This document shows, one piece after another, positions 16,235-25,014 of a stretch of DNA of 31,814 bases. The DNA lies in assembly GCA_964618515.1 (NCBI GenBank), contig CAZUAS010000027.1:1-31814 (forward strand), given 5' to 3'. The notes beneath the pieces are model-generated. The model had not been told where the DNA came from. It did no database searches and saw only the letters and a program-made list of their open reading frames with translations. The first letter of the stretch is position 1. Every line of letters starts with the position of its first letter. Source of the DNA: JAFGNW01 sp964618515 (lineage in GTDB: Bacteria; Zixibacteria; MSB-5A5; GN15; FEB-12). A program made the translations under genes and the position numbers.

Positions 16235-17270
16235 TTTCATTAGCGCCGCTTACGGGCGTCCGCATGAGCGTATCCCGGTCTGGATAATGCGTCAGGCTGG
16301 TCGTTACCTGCCCGAATACCAGGCGGTAAAAAAGAAATATTCATTCATGCAAATCTGCCGTTCACCGGAGCTGGTGGCCGAGGTCACGGTACAGCCGGTG
16401 GAAATACTCGGTTTCGATGCCGCCATTATTTTTTCGGATATCCTGCTTCCTCTCGAACCTTTGGGAATCAAGGTTGATTTTACCGAAAACGGTCCCCGGC
16501 TTTTTCCTCTGGTCGAATGTCCTGCCGATGTAGCCCGGTTAAAAGCATTTGACCCTGCCCGGGAGCTGGATTTTGTACTTGAGGGCATTCGTGTTGCCCG
16601 GGAACGGTTGCGCGACCAGGTGCCGCTGATAGGTTTTTGCGGGGCTCCCTTCACTATGGCGTATTATGCTACGGAAGGTCGCAGTTCTTCAAGTGATAGT
16701 AAAATTAAACGTTTTATTTTTGAACATCCTGGTGCGGCTGTTGATTTCCTCTCCCGGCTGGCGGAAATTATCGGCCAGTATCTAAAAGCTCAGATTGCCG
16801 CCGGAGCCGAAGCCGTGCAGCTCTTTGACAGCCGGGGCGGTATCCTTTCACCGGAAGATTACCTAACATATTCTCTTCCTTTTATCAAGCGGGTGTTTGA
16901 AATCTGCCGTACCGAGGGTGTTCCGAGAATACTTTATCTTAACAACAGCGCCCCCTTCCTGGAATGCCTGGTCGGCATCGATTGCGAGGTAATCGGTATC
17001 GACTGGCGTACCGATCCGGGTCAGGCAGGTAAGATTCTCAAGGGCAAGACCATCCAGGGAAATCTTGACCCGTATCTTCTGTTCGCCGCCCCTGAAAAGC
17101 TCGAAGAAAGAATAACACAGCTTCTGGAAAAAGTCGGCGACCATAACAGATTCATATTCAATCTCGGGCACGGGATTATTCCTCAAACCCCAGTGGCGAA
17201 TGTTCGTCTTTTGGTGGAGAAAGTTCATGGCTATAGAAAAAGAGCCTCAGAAATCAAAGTTATTGGTTGA
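16221..17270 (+). CDS. hemE: Uroporphyrinogen decarboxylase
   Basis: Removes four carboxyl groups from uroporphyrinogen III to give coproporphyrinogen III in the cytoplasm. It has 349 residues from ATG 16221, the normal family length. The N-terminal signature PVWIMRQAGRYLPEY and the second signature IGFCGAPFTMAYY are both intact, as are IIFSDILLPLEPLG and the C-terminal NLGHGIIPQTPVANV. The frame is open further upstream inside the regulator gene, but homologues start at this Met. The start overlaps the regulator's stop by 14 nt; its ribosome site is weak (GGGAACG), which favours coupling. It is the first of four consecutive heme genes. Confidence 0.96.
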   Translation: MKKHNFISAAYGRPHERIPVWIMRQAGRYLPEYQAVKKKYSFMQICRSPELVAEVTVQPVEILGFDAAIIFSDILLPLEPLGIKVDFTENGPRLFPLVECPADVARLKAFDPARELDFVLEGIRVARERLRDQVPLIGFCGAPFTMAYYATEGRSSSSDSKIKRFIFEHPGAAVDFLSRLAEIIGQYLKAQIAAGAEAVQLFDSRGGILSPEDYLTYSLPFIKRVFEICRTEGVPRILYLNNSAPFLECLVGIDCEVIGIDWRTDPGQAGKILKGKTIQGNLDPYLLFAAPEKLEERITQLLEKVGDHNRFIFNLGHGIIPQTPVANVRLLVEKVHGYRKRASEIKVIG

Positions 17271-18633
17271 CCGTTCCCTGCTTTATAAGTATGACCGTCC
17301 GGGGCCGCGTTATACCAGTTATCCCACCGTTCCCGAGTGGAGTGCAAATTTTGGACCGGATGATTACATAACGGCCCTTAAGGAAGCGTCCCGATGCGAC
17401 GAGCCGCTTTCCCTTTATATTCATATTCCTTTCTGCAAAGCGCGCTGCTCTTATTGTGGCTGTAATTCCTGTGTCATTCGCAACGAAACAAGAGTCGAAG
17501 AATACCTGGACCGGATTGAGCAGGAACTCAAACTTGTACGGTCTTATCTCGGTCGGCGTGACCGTCTCAGCCAGATGCACTGGGGCGGAGGAACCCCCAC
17601 TTTCCTGAATGAAAAACAGTTGTCCCGTTTATTCAATGTCGTTAAAGATGTTTTCTGTTTTGATTTTCAGGCGGAACTGGCCATTGAGCTGGACCCGCGA
17701 GTGACCTCTGTGGCACAGCTGATGCTTCTGGCCGGGCTGGGTTTCAACCGGGTATCGCTGGGAGTTCAGGATTTTACGGAAAAAGTTCAGAAAGCCATCG
17801 GGCGGAATCAAACTTGGGAACAGACCGAAAAAGTATTTTCGGCGTGCCGTCAACTGGGTTTTACGGGAATCAATATTGACCTCATTTATGGTTTGCCGTA
17901 TCAGAGTACAGCAGATTTTTCCCGCACTATTGACCGGGTTATCGGGCTTGGAGCCGACCGGGTGGCGGTGTACAGTTATGCCCACCTGCCGCAAATGAAA
18001 CCTAACCAGCGGAAAATCGACGCGACTGCCTTACCCGGGACCGGGTTGAAATACGACCTCTTTGCAACCGCCGTGGAATTATTATTACAGGCGGGATATG
18101 TCCAGATAGGCATGGACCATTTTGCCCGCCCTGGGGATGATTTGGCCCGGGCGCTGGCTAAAGGCGTCCTGAATCGCAATTTCATGGGTTATACTCCTAA
18201 AGTAACTTCGGATATGCTCAGTGTGGGCATGTCGGCAATAAGCGATATCGGCGGTTGCTTTGCTCAGAACACTTCGCAGCTGGATGTCTATATGAAGGTT
18301 ATAGCGAGCGGCAGACCGGCTGTTTATCGCGGCTGGCGACTTTCCCAGGACGATAAGATCCGCCAGTGGGTGATTCTTTCTTTAATGTGTAACTTCGTCC
18401 TCGATTTTAATAAACTGGCAGAACGTTTCGCCGTCGATTATTATGATTATTTCCAAGAAGAGAACAATGACCTCGAGGAGTTCATTAACGACGGTTTGCT
18501 GGAACGACAAGAACACCTGCTTCTCGTGAAACCGGAGGGTCGGATATTTGTAAGAAATATCGCCATGGTATTTGATATTTACTTAAGAAGAAAACAATCA
18601 GGTCAAAAACCTCTCTTTTCGCGAACCATTTGA
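17227..18633 (+). CDS. hemN: Oxygen-independent coproporphyrinogen III dehydrogenase (radical SAM)
   Basis: Oxidative decarboxylation of coproporphyrinogen III to protoporphyrinogen IX without oxygen. It has 468 residues from ATG 17227. The N-terminal GPRYTSYPT is typical of true HemN. The radical-SAM cluster is C70-x3-C74-x2-C77, with the HemN-specific fourth Cys79 (CSYCGCN). HWGGGTPTFL, DLIYGLP and the substrate motif MDHFARPGDDL follow, and the C-terminal HemN domain is present. These separate it from HemW. ATG 17227 is chosen because GGTGGAG (17213-17219) lies 7 nt upstream; an ATG at 17200 is an alternative. It overlaps the hemE 3' end by 44 nt. Confidence 0.95.
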   Translation: MAIEKEPQKSKLLVDRSLLYKYDRPGPRYTSYPTVPEWSANFGPDDYITALKEASRCDEPLSLYIHIPFCKARCSYCGCNSCVIRNETRVEEYLDRIEQELKLVRSYLGRRDRLSQMHWGGGTPTFLNEKQLSRLFNVVKDVFCFDFQAELAIELDPRVTSVAQLMLLAGLGFNRVSLGVQDFTEKVQKAIGRNQTWEQTEKVFSACRQLGFTGINIDLIYGLPYQSTADFSRTIDRVIGLGADRVAVYSYAHLPQMKPNQRKIDATALPGTGLKYDLFATAVELLLQAGYVQIGMDHFARPGDDLARALAKGVLNRNFMGYTPKVTSDMLSVGMSAISDIGGCFAQNTSQLDVYMKVIASGRPAVYRGWRLSQDDKIRQWVILSLMCNFVLDFNKLAERFAVDYYDYFQEENNDLEEFINDGLLERQEHLLLVKPEGRIFVRNIAMVFDIYLRRKQSGQKPLFSRTI

Positions 18634-18648
18634 TATAGTTGAAAACCG

Positions 18649-19677
18649 ATGCTTGCAGCGTTGAAAAAAAATGGGCGGTTTCTGGAATATCCTTCGCAAG
18701 TTATTGATTTCCGGAGGCAGAAATGGGGGGTCGTTTTTATGAATATGGGAGGCCCGGAAACGGTTGACGATATCCAGCCCTTTTTGTACAATCTTTTCAG
18801 TGACCCTTATATCATAAAACTGCCTTTTTCGAGTTTTTTGCAAAAACCTCTGGCGCGTTTGATATCTTCCAGAAGAACCAGGAAGGTTAAAAGTCATTAT
18901 GAGGCTATCGGAGGCGGCTCACCTCTTCTTAAATGGTGTCGCCGGGTGGCTGGTGAAGTTGAGATAAGGCTTAAAAACGATTATCAAGCGGTAACAACCT
19001 ATGTTAGTATGAAATATACCACGCCTTTTATAAGCGATGCCCTTTCGCAAGCCGCCGCGGACGGATGTTGTCATGTCGTGTTGGTGAGCCTATTCCCTCA
19101 ATATACCATGGCTACTACCGGTACCGCTCTGGCTGATGTAAAAAGCTGGCTTGAAAAAAATAAGACAGCTATGACTTTTTCGGTAATCGCCGCCTGGCAT
19201 GACTATCCTGATTATATTAATCTGCTACGGAGATATATCGACGAAGCCATGAACGCAGGCGATAAAAACAGAACTAAACTGCTTTTTTCTGCTCATTCCC
19301 TGCCGGTCAAACTGGTGGAAAGTGGTGACCCGTATTTAAAACAGGTGACTGAAACCGTCGAACTGGCCGGTGAAGGTTATGATTATGAGTTATCGTTTCA
19401 ATCTCGTTCGGGACCGGTGAAATGGCTGGAACCGGAAACGAAAGCGACCGTATTGAAACTTGGCCGGGAAGGAGTGTCTGACCTGGTGATAGTGCCGATA
19501 AGTTTTGTTTCGGACCATATTGAAACTCTTTATGAGATAGATATCGAACTCAAACAGTTCGCCCTCGAGGCTGGTATAAAAAAATTCACCCGCACCCGTT
19601 CTTTCAACGATGACCCGGAATTTATCCGATGTCTGACGGGAATGGTCGAAAAGGTAATAACTGACGGGCAGGGGTAG
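18649..19677 (+). CDS. hemH: Ferrochelatase
   Basis: Inserts Fe2+ into protoporphyrin IX to make protoheme. It has 342 residues. The N-terminal VVFMNMGGPETVDDIQPFL, IGGGSPL, the metal-site motif FSAHSLP with His216 and the conserved SFVSDHIETLYE with Glu292 are all present. The N-terminus runs about 25 residues before the first strand, longer than most; ATG 18649 is 15 nt after hemN and has no strong ribosome site, so a later start is possible. The third heme gene of the unit. Confidence 0.94.
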   Translation: MLAALKKNGRFLEYPSQVIDFRRQKWGVVFMNMGGPETVDDIQPFLYNLFSDPYIIKLPFSSFLQKPLARLISSRRTRKVKSHYEAIGGGSPLLKWCRRVAGEVEIRLKNDYQAVTTYVSMKYTTPFISDALSQAAADGCCHVVLVSLFPQYTMATTGTALADVKSWLEKNKTAMTFSVIAAWHDYPDYINLLRRYIDEAMNAGDKNRTKLLFSAHSLPVKLVESGDPYLKQVTETVELAGEGYDYELSFQSRSGPVKWLEPETKATVLKLGREGVSDLVIVPISFVSDHIETLYEIDIELKQFALEAGIKKFTRTRSFNDDPEFIRCLTGMVEKVITDGQG

Positions 19678-19682
19678 ATACT

Positions 19683-21062
19683 ATGAAACGAGTTGCAATT
19701 ATCGGCGGTGGTATTTCGGGGCTGTCCGCTCTGCATTTTTTAAAGCAGGCGGCCGGTGATTCTCTGGAAATTACCCTTTTCGAAAAAGACCGGCGCCCGG
19801 GTGGGACTATCAATACCGACCGCTCGGACGGTTTCATTTCTGATTGGGGACCAAATGGTTTCCTCGATAAAGTACCCCTGACCCTGAGAATGGTAGATGA
19901 ACTGGGTTTGAGACCGCTCCTTGAACCGGCGTCGCCGACAGCTGAAAAGAGATTTATTTACCGTCATGACCGTCTTCATGAAATTACTCCATCGCCCCTT
20001 AAATTTCTCCGCTCGCCGCTTCTTACGCTTCCGGGACGCCTTCGCCTGGTATGCGAACCGTTCATAAAAGCCAAGAAAGACGAACTCGAAGAGCCAATAT
20101 TCGATTTTGCTGCTCGACGGATAGGTCGTGAAGCGGCGGAGAATATGATTATCCCGATGGTATCCGGTATCTTCGGAGGAGATGCAAAAAAATTATCTCT
20201 TCCGGCTTGTTTTCCGATTATGGCTGAAATGGAAAAAGAATACGGGTCCCTGTTCAAGGCTTTAATCGCTCGTAAAAAAGCGGGGAGTAACGCCGGTCCG
20301 GCGGGTCCATCGGGACGCCTGACTTCTTTTAAAAATGGTCTTTATACTTTAATAGAGACCATGCACCGGCGATATGGGGATTATATAAAGACCGGTATCG
20401 AAGTAGTACTGGTCGATAAATCTGAGGATAGCTATCGATTGCATTTTAAAAATCGTGAACCCGAAGTTTTCGGAGCTGTTTTCTGTGCTACTCCTTCCTA
20501 TGCCGCCGCGAACTTCTTTTCCGGCATGGATAAAAAACTGCAGGCTCTTCTTGAGTCGATACCTTACACCTCGATATGTGTCGTCAGTCTGGGTTATCAC
20601 CGAAGGGATGTCCGTCACGACCTGGAGGGCTTCGGCTTTCTGGTTCCCCGCAACCAGGACCTTCGTATTCTCGGCTCTATCTGGACGTCGTCTATTTTCA
20701 AGGACAGCGCTCCCCCGGATATGGTTCTGTTCCGCACGATGGTTGGTGGTGCCACCGACCCGGATGCAGTGTATTTAGCGGAGCCGGAGCTTATCCGTAT
20801 TGTCGAGAGCGAGCTTAACCGTATCGTTGGTCTTGAAGGTAAACCGGTTTATATCCGAGTTTTTAAATATGAACAGGGTATTCCCCAGTTTGTTATGGGA
20901 CATCCTCAGAAGATGAAACAGCTGGAAGGTTTTGAAAAACAATACCCCGGCTTGTATTTTACCGGGAATGCCTACGACGGAGTCGGACTTAATGATTGTG
21001 TTATCCGGTCCGAAAAAGTTGTCACCCGATTTTTGAAGCGGGTCATGGTGCCGGTATTCTGA
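19683..21062 (+). CDS. hemY: Protoporphyrinogen oxidase, HemY type (FAD)
   Basis: 459-residue FAD amine-oxidase-fold enzyme that oxidises protoporphyrinogen IX to protoporphyrin IX. The Rossmann motif IIGGGISGLSALHFL (residues 6-20), FEKDRRPGGTINT, and C-terminal GNAYDGVGLNDCV are typical of the HemY/PPOX family. The related coproporphyrinogen oxidase (CgoX) of Gram-positive bacteria looks similar, but hemN upstream makes the protoporphyrin route more likely. AGGGGTAG overlaps the hemH stop and precedes ATG 19683. It ends the heme unit, facing nadA; no clear terminator was found in the 106-nt convergent gap. Confidence 0.9.
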   Translation: MKRVAIIGGGISGLSALHFLKQAAGDSLEITLFEKDRRPGGTINTDRSDGFISDWGPNGFLDKVPLTLRMVDELGLRPLLEPASPTAEKRFIYRHDRLHEITPSPLKFLRSPLLTLPGRLRLVCEPFIKAKKDELEEPIFDFAARRIGREAAENMIIPMVSGIFGGDAKKLSLPACFPIMAEMEKEYGSLFKALIARKKAGSNAGPAGPSGRLTSFKNGLYTLIETMHRRYGDYIKTGIEVVLVDKSEDSYRLHFKNREPEVFGAVFCATPSYAAANFFSGMDKKLQALLESIPYTSICVVSLGYHRRDVRHDLEGFGFLVPRNQDLRILGSIWTSSIFKDSAPPDMVLFRTMVGGATDPDAVYLAEPELIRIVESELNRIVGLEGKPVYIRVFKYEQGIPQFVMGHPQKMKQLEGFEKQYPGLYFTGNAYDGVGLNDCVIRSEKVVTRFLKRVMVPVF

Positions 21063-21168
21063 ATTTGTGTCGCATTCTAAAGAATCAGCTAATCTAGCTT
21101 TGGCTATAGGTGGTTGAAATATTCCGGAGGGAGATTTTAAAATAGGTTTCATTCAACCGGCAGGATAG

Positions 21169-22263
21169 TTACCGGATTTCCAGCATGCGGTCAAGAGAGG
21201 CCCGTGCCCGGTTCATGATGTCATCGGGCAAAGTGATCTCATAGCGATTGTGCTCCAGAGCCGCCAGCGTATCCTCGAGAGTGATCAGATTCATATGGGG
21301 GCAGCGCACGCTGCACAGGCGAAGCATTTCCCGGTGCGGGTTTTCCGCTATTATGTTATCGCCCATGCTGCATTCGGTCAAAAGAAGATAGCGGGGAGCA
21401 GCTACATTACGGACATAATCGATCATCTGCCGGGTGCTGCCGGAAAAATCGGACGCCTGGACTACTTCGGGACTGCATTCGGGGTGGGCTAATATCACAA
21501 CATCGGAAAACTGCTTGCGGACATTTTCTATATCTTCAACCGTGAACTGCTCGTGAACTTCGCAACGGCCGTTCCAGCCCAGTATCACCCGTTCAAAATT
21601 AGACGGGTCGTCGGATTTTTGCGGTGCCGGTCGAGAAGGAAAGAGGATGGTAACGCCAACTTCAGCCGCTACATTTTTGGCCAGATATTCATCCGGTAAA
21701 AAGATGACTTTTTTATGACCCTGATCCATAAGATGCTTGACGACTTTGGCTGCGTTCGAGGAAGTACAGCAGATATCGGTTTCCGCCTTGACATCGGCAT
21801 AAGTATTGACATAGCTGACCACCGGTACACCCGGAAAACGTTCTTTCAAAAGGCGGACATCGTGCCCGGTCAAACTGGCCGCCAGAGAACAACCGGCTTT
21901 TTCGGCAGGCAGCAAAACAGTACGGGTGGGATTGAGAATCTTGGCGGTTTCAGCCATAAACCTGACCCCGCAGAAAATAATAATATCCGCCTGGCTTTCG
22001 ACCGATATCCTGGCCAGTTCAAGCGAGTCTCCCACGTAATCCGAAACCGTATGATAAAGAGCCGGCTCCATATAGTTATGCGCCAGGATAACCGCATTTT
22101 TCTGGCGTTTGAGCTGATTTATCTTAAAGGCCAGCTCTGCCTTGGGAACCAGTTCAAAGTCCGGGACTATCCGGGACAGCCGGACTTTCATCAACTCATA
22201 GGTTTCTTCAATACTGGCGGCGTTCTGTATGGTCATCGGTTCTGTCATATTTTTTGCGAGCAT
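21169..22263 (-). CDS. nadA: Quinolinate synthase A
   Basis: 4Fe-4S enzyme that condenses iminoaspartate with dihydroxyacetone phosphate to quinolinate for NAD synthesis. It has 364 residues from ATG 22263, consistent with the longer NadA type. Motifs: ILAHNYMEPALY, VGDSLELAR, FCGVRFMAETAKIL, and the three likely cluster cysteines in KAGCSLA (125), HPEC (263) and CPHMN (321). GRCEVHEQF is also conserved. The start is uncertain: TTG 22275, ATG 22263 and ATG 22248 are all in frame and none has a clear ribosome site. No nadB or nadC is next to it; it is a single gene convergent with the heme unit. Confidence 0.95.
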   Translation of the reverse strand: MLAKNMTEPMTIQNAASIEETYELMKVRLSRIVPDFELVPKAELAFKINQLKRQKNAVILAHNYMEPALYHTVSDYVGDSLELARISVESQADIIIFCGVRFMAETAKILNPTRTVLLPAEKAGCSLAASLTGHDVRLLKERFPGVPVVSYVNTYADVKAETDICCTSSNAAKVVKHLMDQGHKKVIFLPDEYLAKNVAAEVGVTILFPSRPAPQKSDDPSNFERVILGWNGRCEVHEQFTVEDIENVRKQFSDVVILAHPECSPEVVQASDFSGSTRQMIDYVRNVAAPRYLLLTECSMGDNIIAENPHREMLRLCSVRCPHMNLITLEDTLAALEHNRYEITLPDDIMNRARASLDRMLEIR

Positions 22264-22275
22264 ATCAATATCCAA

Positions 22276-22716
22276 TTATAATATCTAAATAAAAATACGC
22301 AATTTCTTAATATTTTAATATAACAAATTGCCAATTTATCTGTTCCATGAAGGGTCATCTGACTCGAACGGGGAATGACGGGATTGTTTATTATCTAAGT
22401 ATATGTCCAGCAGTACGATATAAATACAAAATTTAAGGCTGACAAATTGAATTATAAACTCGATTTAATTAAATAAAAGAAGGTTTTCCTTTACGAATTC
22501 AAAATGATGAAAATAAGACGGATGATTTATACTTTTGGTCGCTATTATCGTCACTCTGGCCATAAGTACCATACCGGTTTTCTGCTGGAATTTGTTGTTG
22601 ATGGAAAAGGGAATTTTAATAGGCGTATGCTAAAATAACCAGCCTGTAATAATTAAAATAATAAACCGGCGATACTCATAAGCACCGCCGGTTTTTTTTA
22701 GCCCTCCTTTTACGGA
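22276..22716. other. Intergenic region with small + strand ORFs ahead of a terminator
   Basis: No recognised gene. Two overlapping + strand ORFs lie just before a strong + strand terminator. One is 22504-22638 (44 residues, basic, begins MMKIRRMIYTFGRYY). The other, from TTG 22535 to TAA 22633, gives a hydrophobic 32-residue peptide (VAIIVTLAISTIPVFCWNLL) that would span a membrane. Neither has a ribosome site. An sRNA ending at the terminator is another option. The nadA promoter must also lie here. Confidence 0.4.
22663..22699 (+). terminator. Rho-independent terminator (stronger on + strand)
   Basis: AAACCGGCG (22663-22671) pairs perfectly with CGCCGGTTT (22686-22694), with a 14-nt loop and eight Ts (22692-22699). 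On the - strand the tail is weaker (ATTATTTT), but it could still end the exporter operon, whose last gene stops at 22717. No clear + strand gene precedes it. Confidence 0.82.
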
Positions 22717-22905
22717 TTACTTTTTAAAGAAAATTTTTGAAAAAATTATTTCCGCCGGACAGAACCGGGTGAAAGATGATTGCATAAGGTTAAAACCGAC
22801 CAATGCCGTCAGTAGAAACCAGTAAGACGAGAAGAAATAACCCAAAGTAAGCGATACCAAAATCAATGTGCCCGCTAATAGTCTGATACGGTGTTCTATA
22901 TTCAT
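22717..22905 (-). CDS. DUF2892 small inner-membrane protein
   Basis: 62 residues with two short membrane helices, about 8-24 (RLLAGTLILVSLTLGYF) and 27-45 (YWFLLTALVGFNLMQSSFT). The N-terminal pattern IEHRIRLLAG and the closing RFCPAEIIF match DUF2892, the membrane domain also found in YgaP. AAGGAGG lies 4 nt before the ATG, a strong site. It is 12 nt after the stop of the barrel gene and is the last gene of the exporter operon. Function unknown. The family's conserved Cys is kept (FCP). Confidence 0.85.
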   Translation of the reverse strand: MNIEHRIRLLAGTLILVSLTLGYFFSSYWFLLTALVGFNLMQSSFTRFCPAEIIFSKIFFKK

Positions 22906-22917
22906 TATGCCTCCTTA

Positions 22918-24177
22918 TCAATAGCCGTAGGTTACTTTTAAATAGATATTATCGTTCTTTTTGAAGCGGCCGAAATCGGTATAATCATCCCGGCTGTCGA
23001 AAATGTTGGCTCCTGCCGTTAGTGTCAAAGCGTCGGTGTATTTGTAACTAACGGAAAAACGGCCATAGAAGTCTTCTTCTGAAGGGGAGTAAAAGCCGAA
23101 AGCTGAGACTGTCACCGTCTCCATCCATAATAGCTGGGTAAGACGGGAAGTAATGAGGTGGTACCATTCGTCCATTGCCGTCATCTCTTCCGGCAGATTT
23201 TGTTTATACACCTCGTAATCCAGCATGTAATTATTTTGATATTGGAAATTAGCCGTAAGCGTGGCATTCAGTTGCCGTTCAAATCCAAGCATACTGTTGA
23301 CAGAGGAATTGGGTATGAGAGGGTCGTTGCCGTCGGTGTCTTCACGGGAATCATAAAAGCCGGATTCCAGCCAGCCGATACCGCCCATGAGCGGCAAGCG
23401 GACTGAAGCCCCATAGACATGGAGACGGGGATAATAAGCCATCGAAGCGACCATATCGAGGGCGACAGGATTTTTATAGAAACCACGATAAAAATACAAA
23501 GCGATATCAACTTTGCCGACATAGCGGCTGTACCGGGCGGCTAATTCACCGTTGTGGAAACGGGCTTCGGGCATCCGGCCTTCAAAAAAATAATCTTCGC
23601 CCCCGACAATCGCACCTGTCAGAGGATTGAAATAGCTGAATCTTTCACCGGTGGGTATGCGGTTGGGAGTGAAGCGCGGGGTGTAAACTCCGGAGAAAGT
23701 GCCGAGGGAAGAATAGTATGCCAGCCGCAGGGCGTTCTGGGGGGCTTTGAGATACTGGTCATCGCGACCGTTGAAGAAGGACGGGTAATCCTTGGCGAAC
23801 AGGTCGTTTATGAAAATCAAATCACCGGTCCCCCAGGTTATAATCTGGCGGCCGATTTTAAAATCGAGATTGTTCCCCAGTTTGAACTTGACGTAAGCTT
23901 CCCGGAGTTCAAGCTCCGAAGCCGGCCGGTTGTAGTCGTCGTAAACAAAATCGAGCCGTCCGAAAAACTCAGCCGCATCGGAATAGGACTCTAACCTTAA
24001 CTGCAGACGGGTTTCCGAAGCCGTCATTTCCGAAGAGGTGGGATTGTCCCGGTCAAGACCGCCCCCGTAAAGCCCCTGAACGAAGCCTCCCAGGGTGGTC
24101 TGTTCGGCATTAGACCGGGTCGCAGTTGCTATCAACAGGAGCCCAGCCGCCAGAAATGAAGGATATATTCTTTTCAT
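22918..24177 (-). CDS. Outer-membrane beta-barrel protein of the RND/LolA-like locus (DUF1302-like)
   Basis: 419 residues with a Sec signal peptide (MKRIYPSFLAAGLLLIATATRSNA). The rest is alternating beta-strands rich in Tyr and Phe, ending in the aromatic strand YLKVTYGY, as in 14-18-strand porin-like barrels. The segment LREAYVKFKLGNNLDFKIGRQIITWGTGD is characteristic of DUF1302 and related outer-membrane proteins that occur beside RND exporters. Start ATG 24177; stop 12 nt before the DUF2892 gene. In this operon it most likely forms the outer-membrane station of the transport set. Substrate unknown; assignment to DUF1302 itself is by likeness and context. Confidence 0.82.
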   Translation of the reverse strand: MKRIYPSFLAAGLLLIATATRSNAEQTTLGGFVQGLYGGGLDRDNPTSSEMTASETRLQLRLESYSDAAEFFGRLDFVYDDYNRPASELELREAYVKFKLGNNLDFKIGRQIITWGTGDLIFINDLFAKDYPSFFNGRDDQYLKAPQNALRLAYYSSLGTFSGVYTPRFTPNRIPTGERFSYFNPLTGAIVGGEDYFFEGRMPEARFHNGELAARYSRYVGKVDIALYFYRGFYKNPVALDMVASMAYYPRLHVYGASVRLPLMGGIGWLESGFYDSREDTDGNDPLIPNSSVNSMLGFERQLNATLTANFQYQNNYMLDYEVYKQNLPEEMTAMDEWYHLITSRLTQLLWMETVTVSAFGFYSPSEEDFYGRFSVSYKYTDALTLTAGANIFDSRDDYTDFGRFKKNDNIYLKVTYGY

Positions 24178-24195
24178 GGACCTGTCCCTCCCCGG

Positions 24196-24999
24196 TTATT
24201 TGATGAATTCACGGGGCGGATTCTTCAGGTATCTTTCCGTGAAAATATCTTCATGGATCTTTATATTGTATTCGATATTGGAAAATTCGACGGTGGTGAA
24301 TTGACTTTTCTGTACATTTTCCATTTTTCTTAAAGTCGGCGTTTGGATGCCGTCCATGGTTTCAATTTTATCGACCGTGAAAATTCTCTCCAGCTGACCT
24401 TTTTTATCGTAGTATTCTTCTCTAACCGGGAGAATATATTCCTTGTCGATAAAAGTGATCTTGCGGGCAAATCCCCTATAATTTTCTTTGGGTATTGATT
24501 CTATAACGAAAACCGCCCGGTTGTTATAGGTATCTTCGCGCAGGATTTTATGGCTGTCCTCGTTCCAGTGGCGTCCGGAGACATCCTCATAGGTGAAGTC
24601 GGAGCCCACGAAACTGGAATTTTTATCGTCGGCGGAGATCCGCTTGACCAGGTCCACGGAGGGAACGTACAGCCAGCGGTTATCGGTTGCGTTTGGCATC
24701 TTGTGGACCATAAAAGTCAGCCGCGAAACATCACTGGGCTGTTTGAAATAGGTATAGTAATTCTGACGGCCGCCGTCTTCAAAGTCGAGGCGGAGCATGG
24801 TGAATTCGCGAAGCCGTTCTTTACCCCGGGAGTTGGAGATGGTCATTTTTACCTCGGCGATGCCGTCATCGCCGGCATAATAAAGATTCAGGTGAGCTTG
24901 TTTCATGAGTTCCGTAGCCCGGTCGTCCTGGGCGATACTATGAGCGGCAACAATAACAAGCAATACCGCGGCGAGCGATAGCGTTTTTATCAAATTCAT
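24196..24999 (-). CDS. LolA-like periplasmic protein (outer membrane lipoprotein-sorting family)
   Basis: 267 residues with a Sec signal peptide (LSLAAVLLVIVAAHSIAQ). The mature part carries DRATELMKQAHLN, then VKMTISNSRGKERLREF, DNRWLYVPSVDLVKRISADDKNSSFVGSDFTYED and a terminal FTERYLKNPP, typical of the LolA-like family (PF17131) found with RND exporters. These have an incomplete barrel that holds lipids. GGAGG 5 nt upstream of ATG 24999 fixes the start; an upstream in-frame ATG at 25011 would contain that ribosome site. It sits between the exporter (15 nt) and the barrel gene (18 nt) and presumably ferries cargo across the periplasm. Confidence 0.9.
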   Translation of the reverse strand: MNLIKTLSLAAVLLVIVAAHSIAQDDRATELMKQAHLNLYYAGDDGIAEVKMTISNSRGKERLREFTMLRLDFEDGGRQNYYTYFKQPSDVSRLTFMVHKMPNATDNRWLYVPSVDLVKRISADDKNSSFVGSDFTYEDVSGRHWNEDSHKILREDTYNNRAVFVIESIPKENYRGFARKITFIDKEYILPVREEYYDKKGQLERIFTVDKIETMDGIQTPTLRKMENVQKSQFTTVEFSNIEYNIKIHEDIFTERYLKNPPREFIK

Positions 25000-25014
25000 T
25001 TTATCCTCCATTAT

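Noticed and set aside
15638..16240. A 200-codon - strand frame across the response regulator
   Set aside because: The + strand frame has all receiver and winged-helix motifs; the - strand product is not protein-like.
21063..21168. A terminator between hemY and nadA
   Set aside because: The only pairing seen (GGTTGAA with TTCAACC, loop of about 38 nt) lacks a T run and is too open to call.
21715..22281. A 188-codon + strand frame over nadA
   Set aside because: It is a shadow of the NadA frame, which carries the three cluster cysteines.
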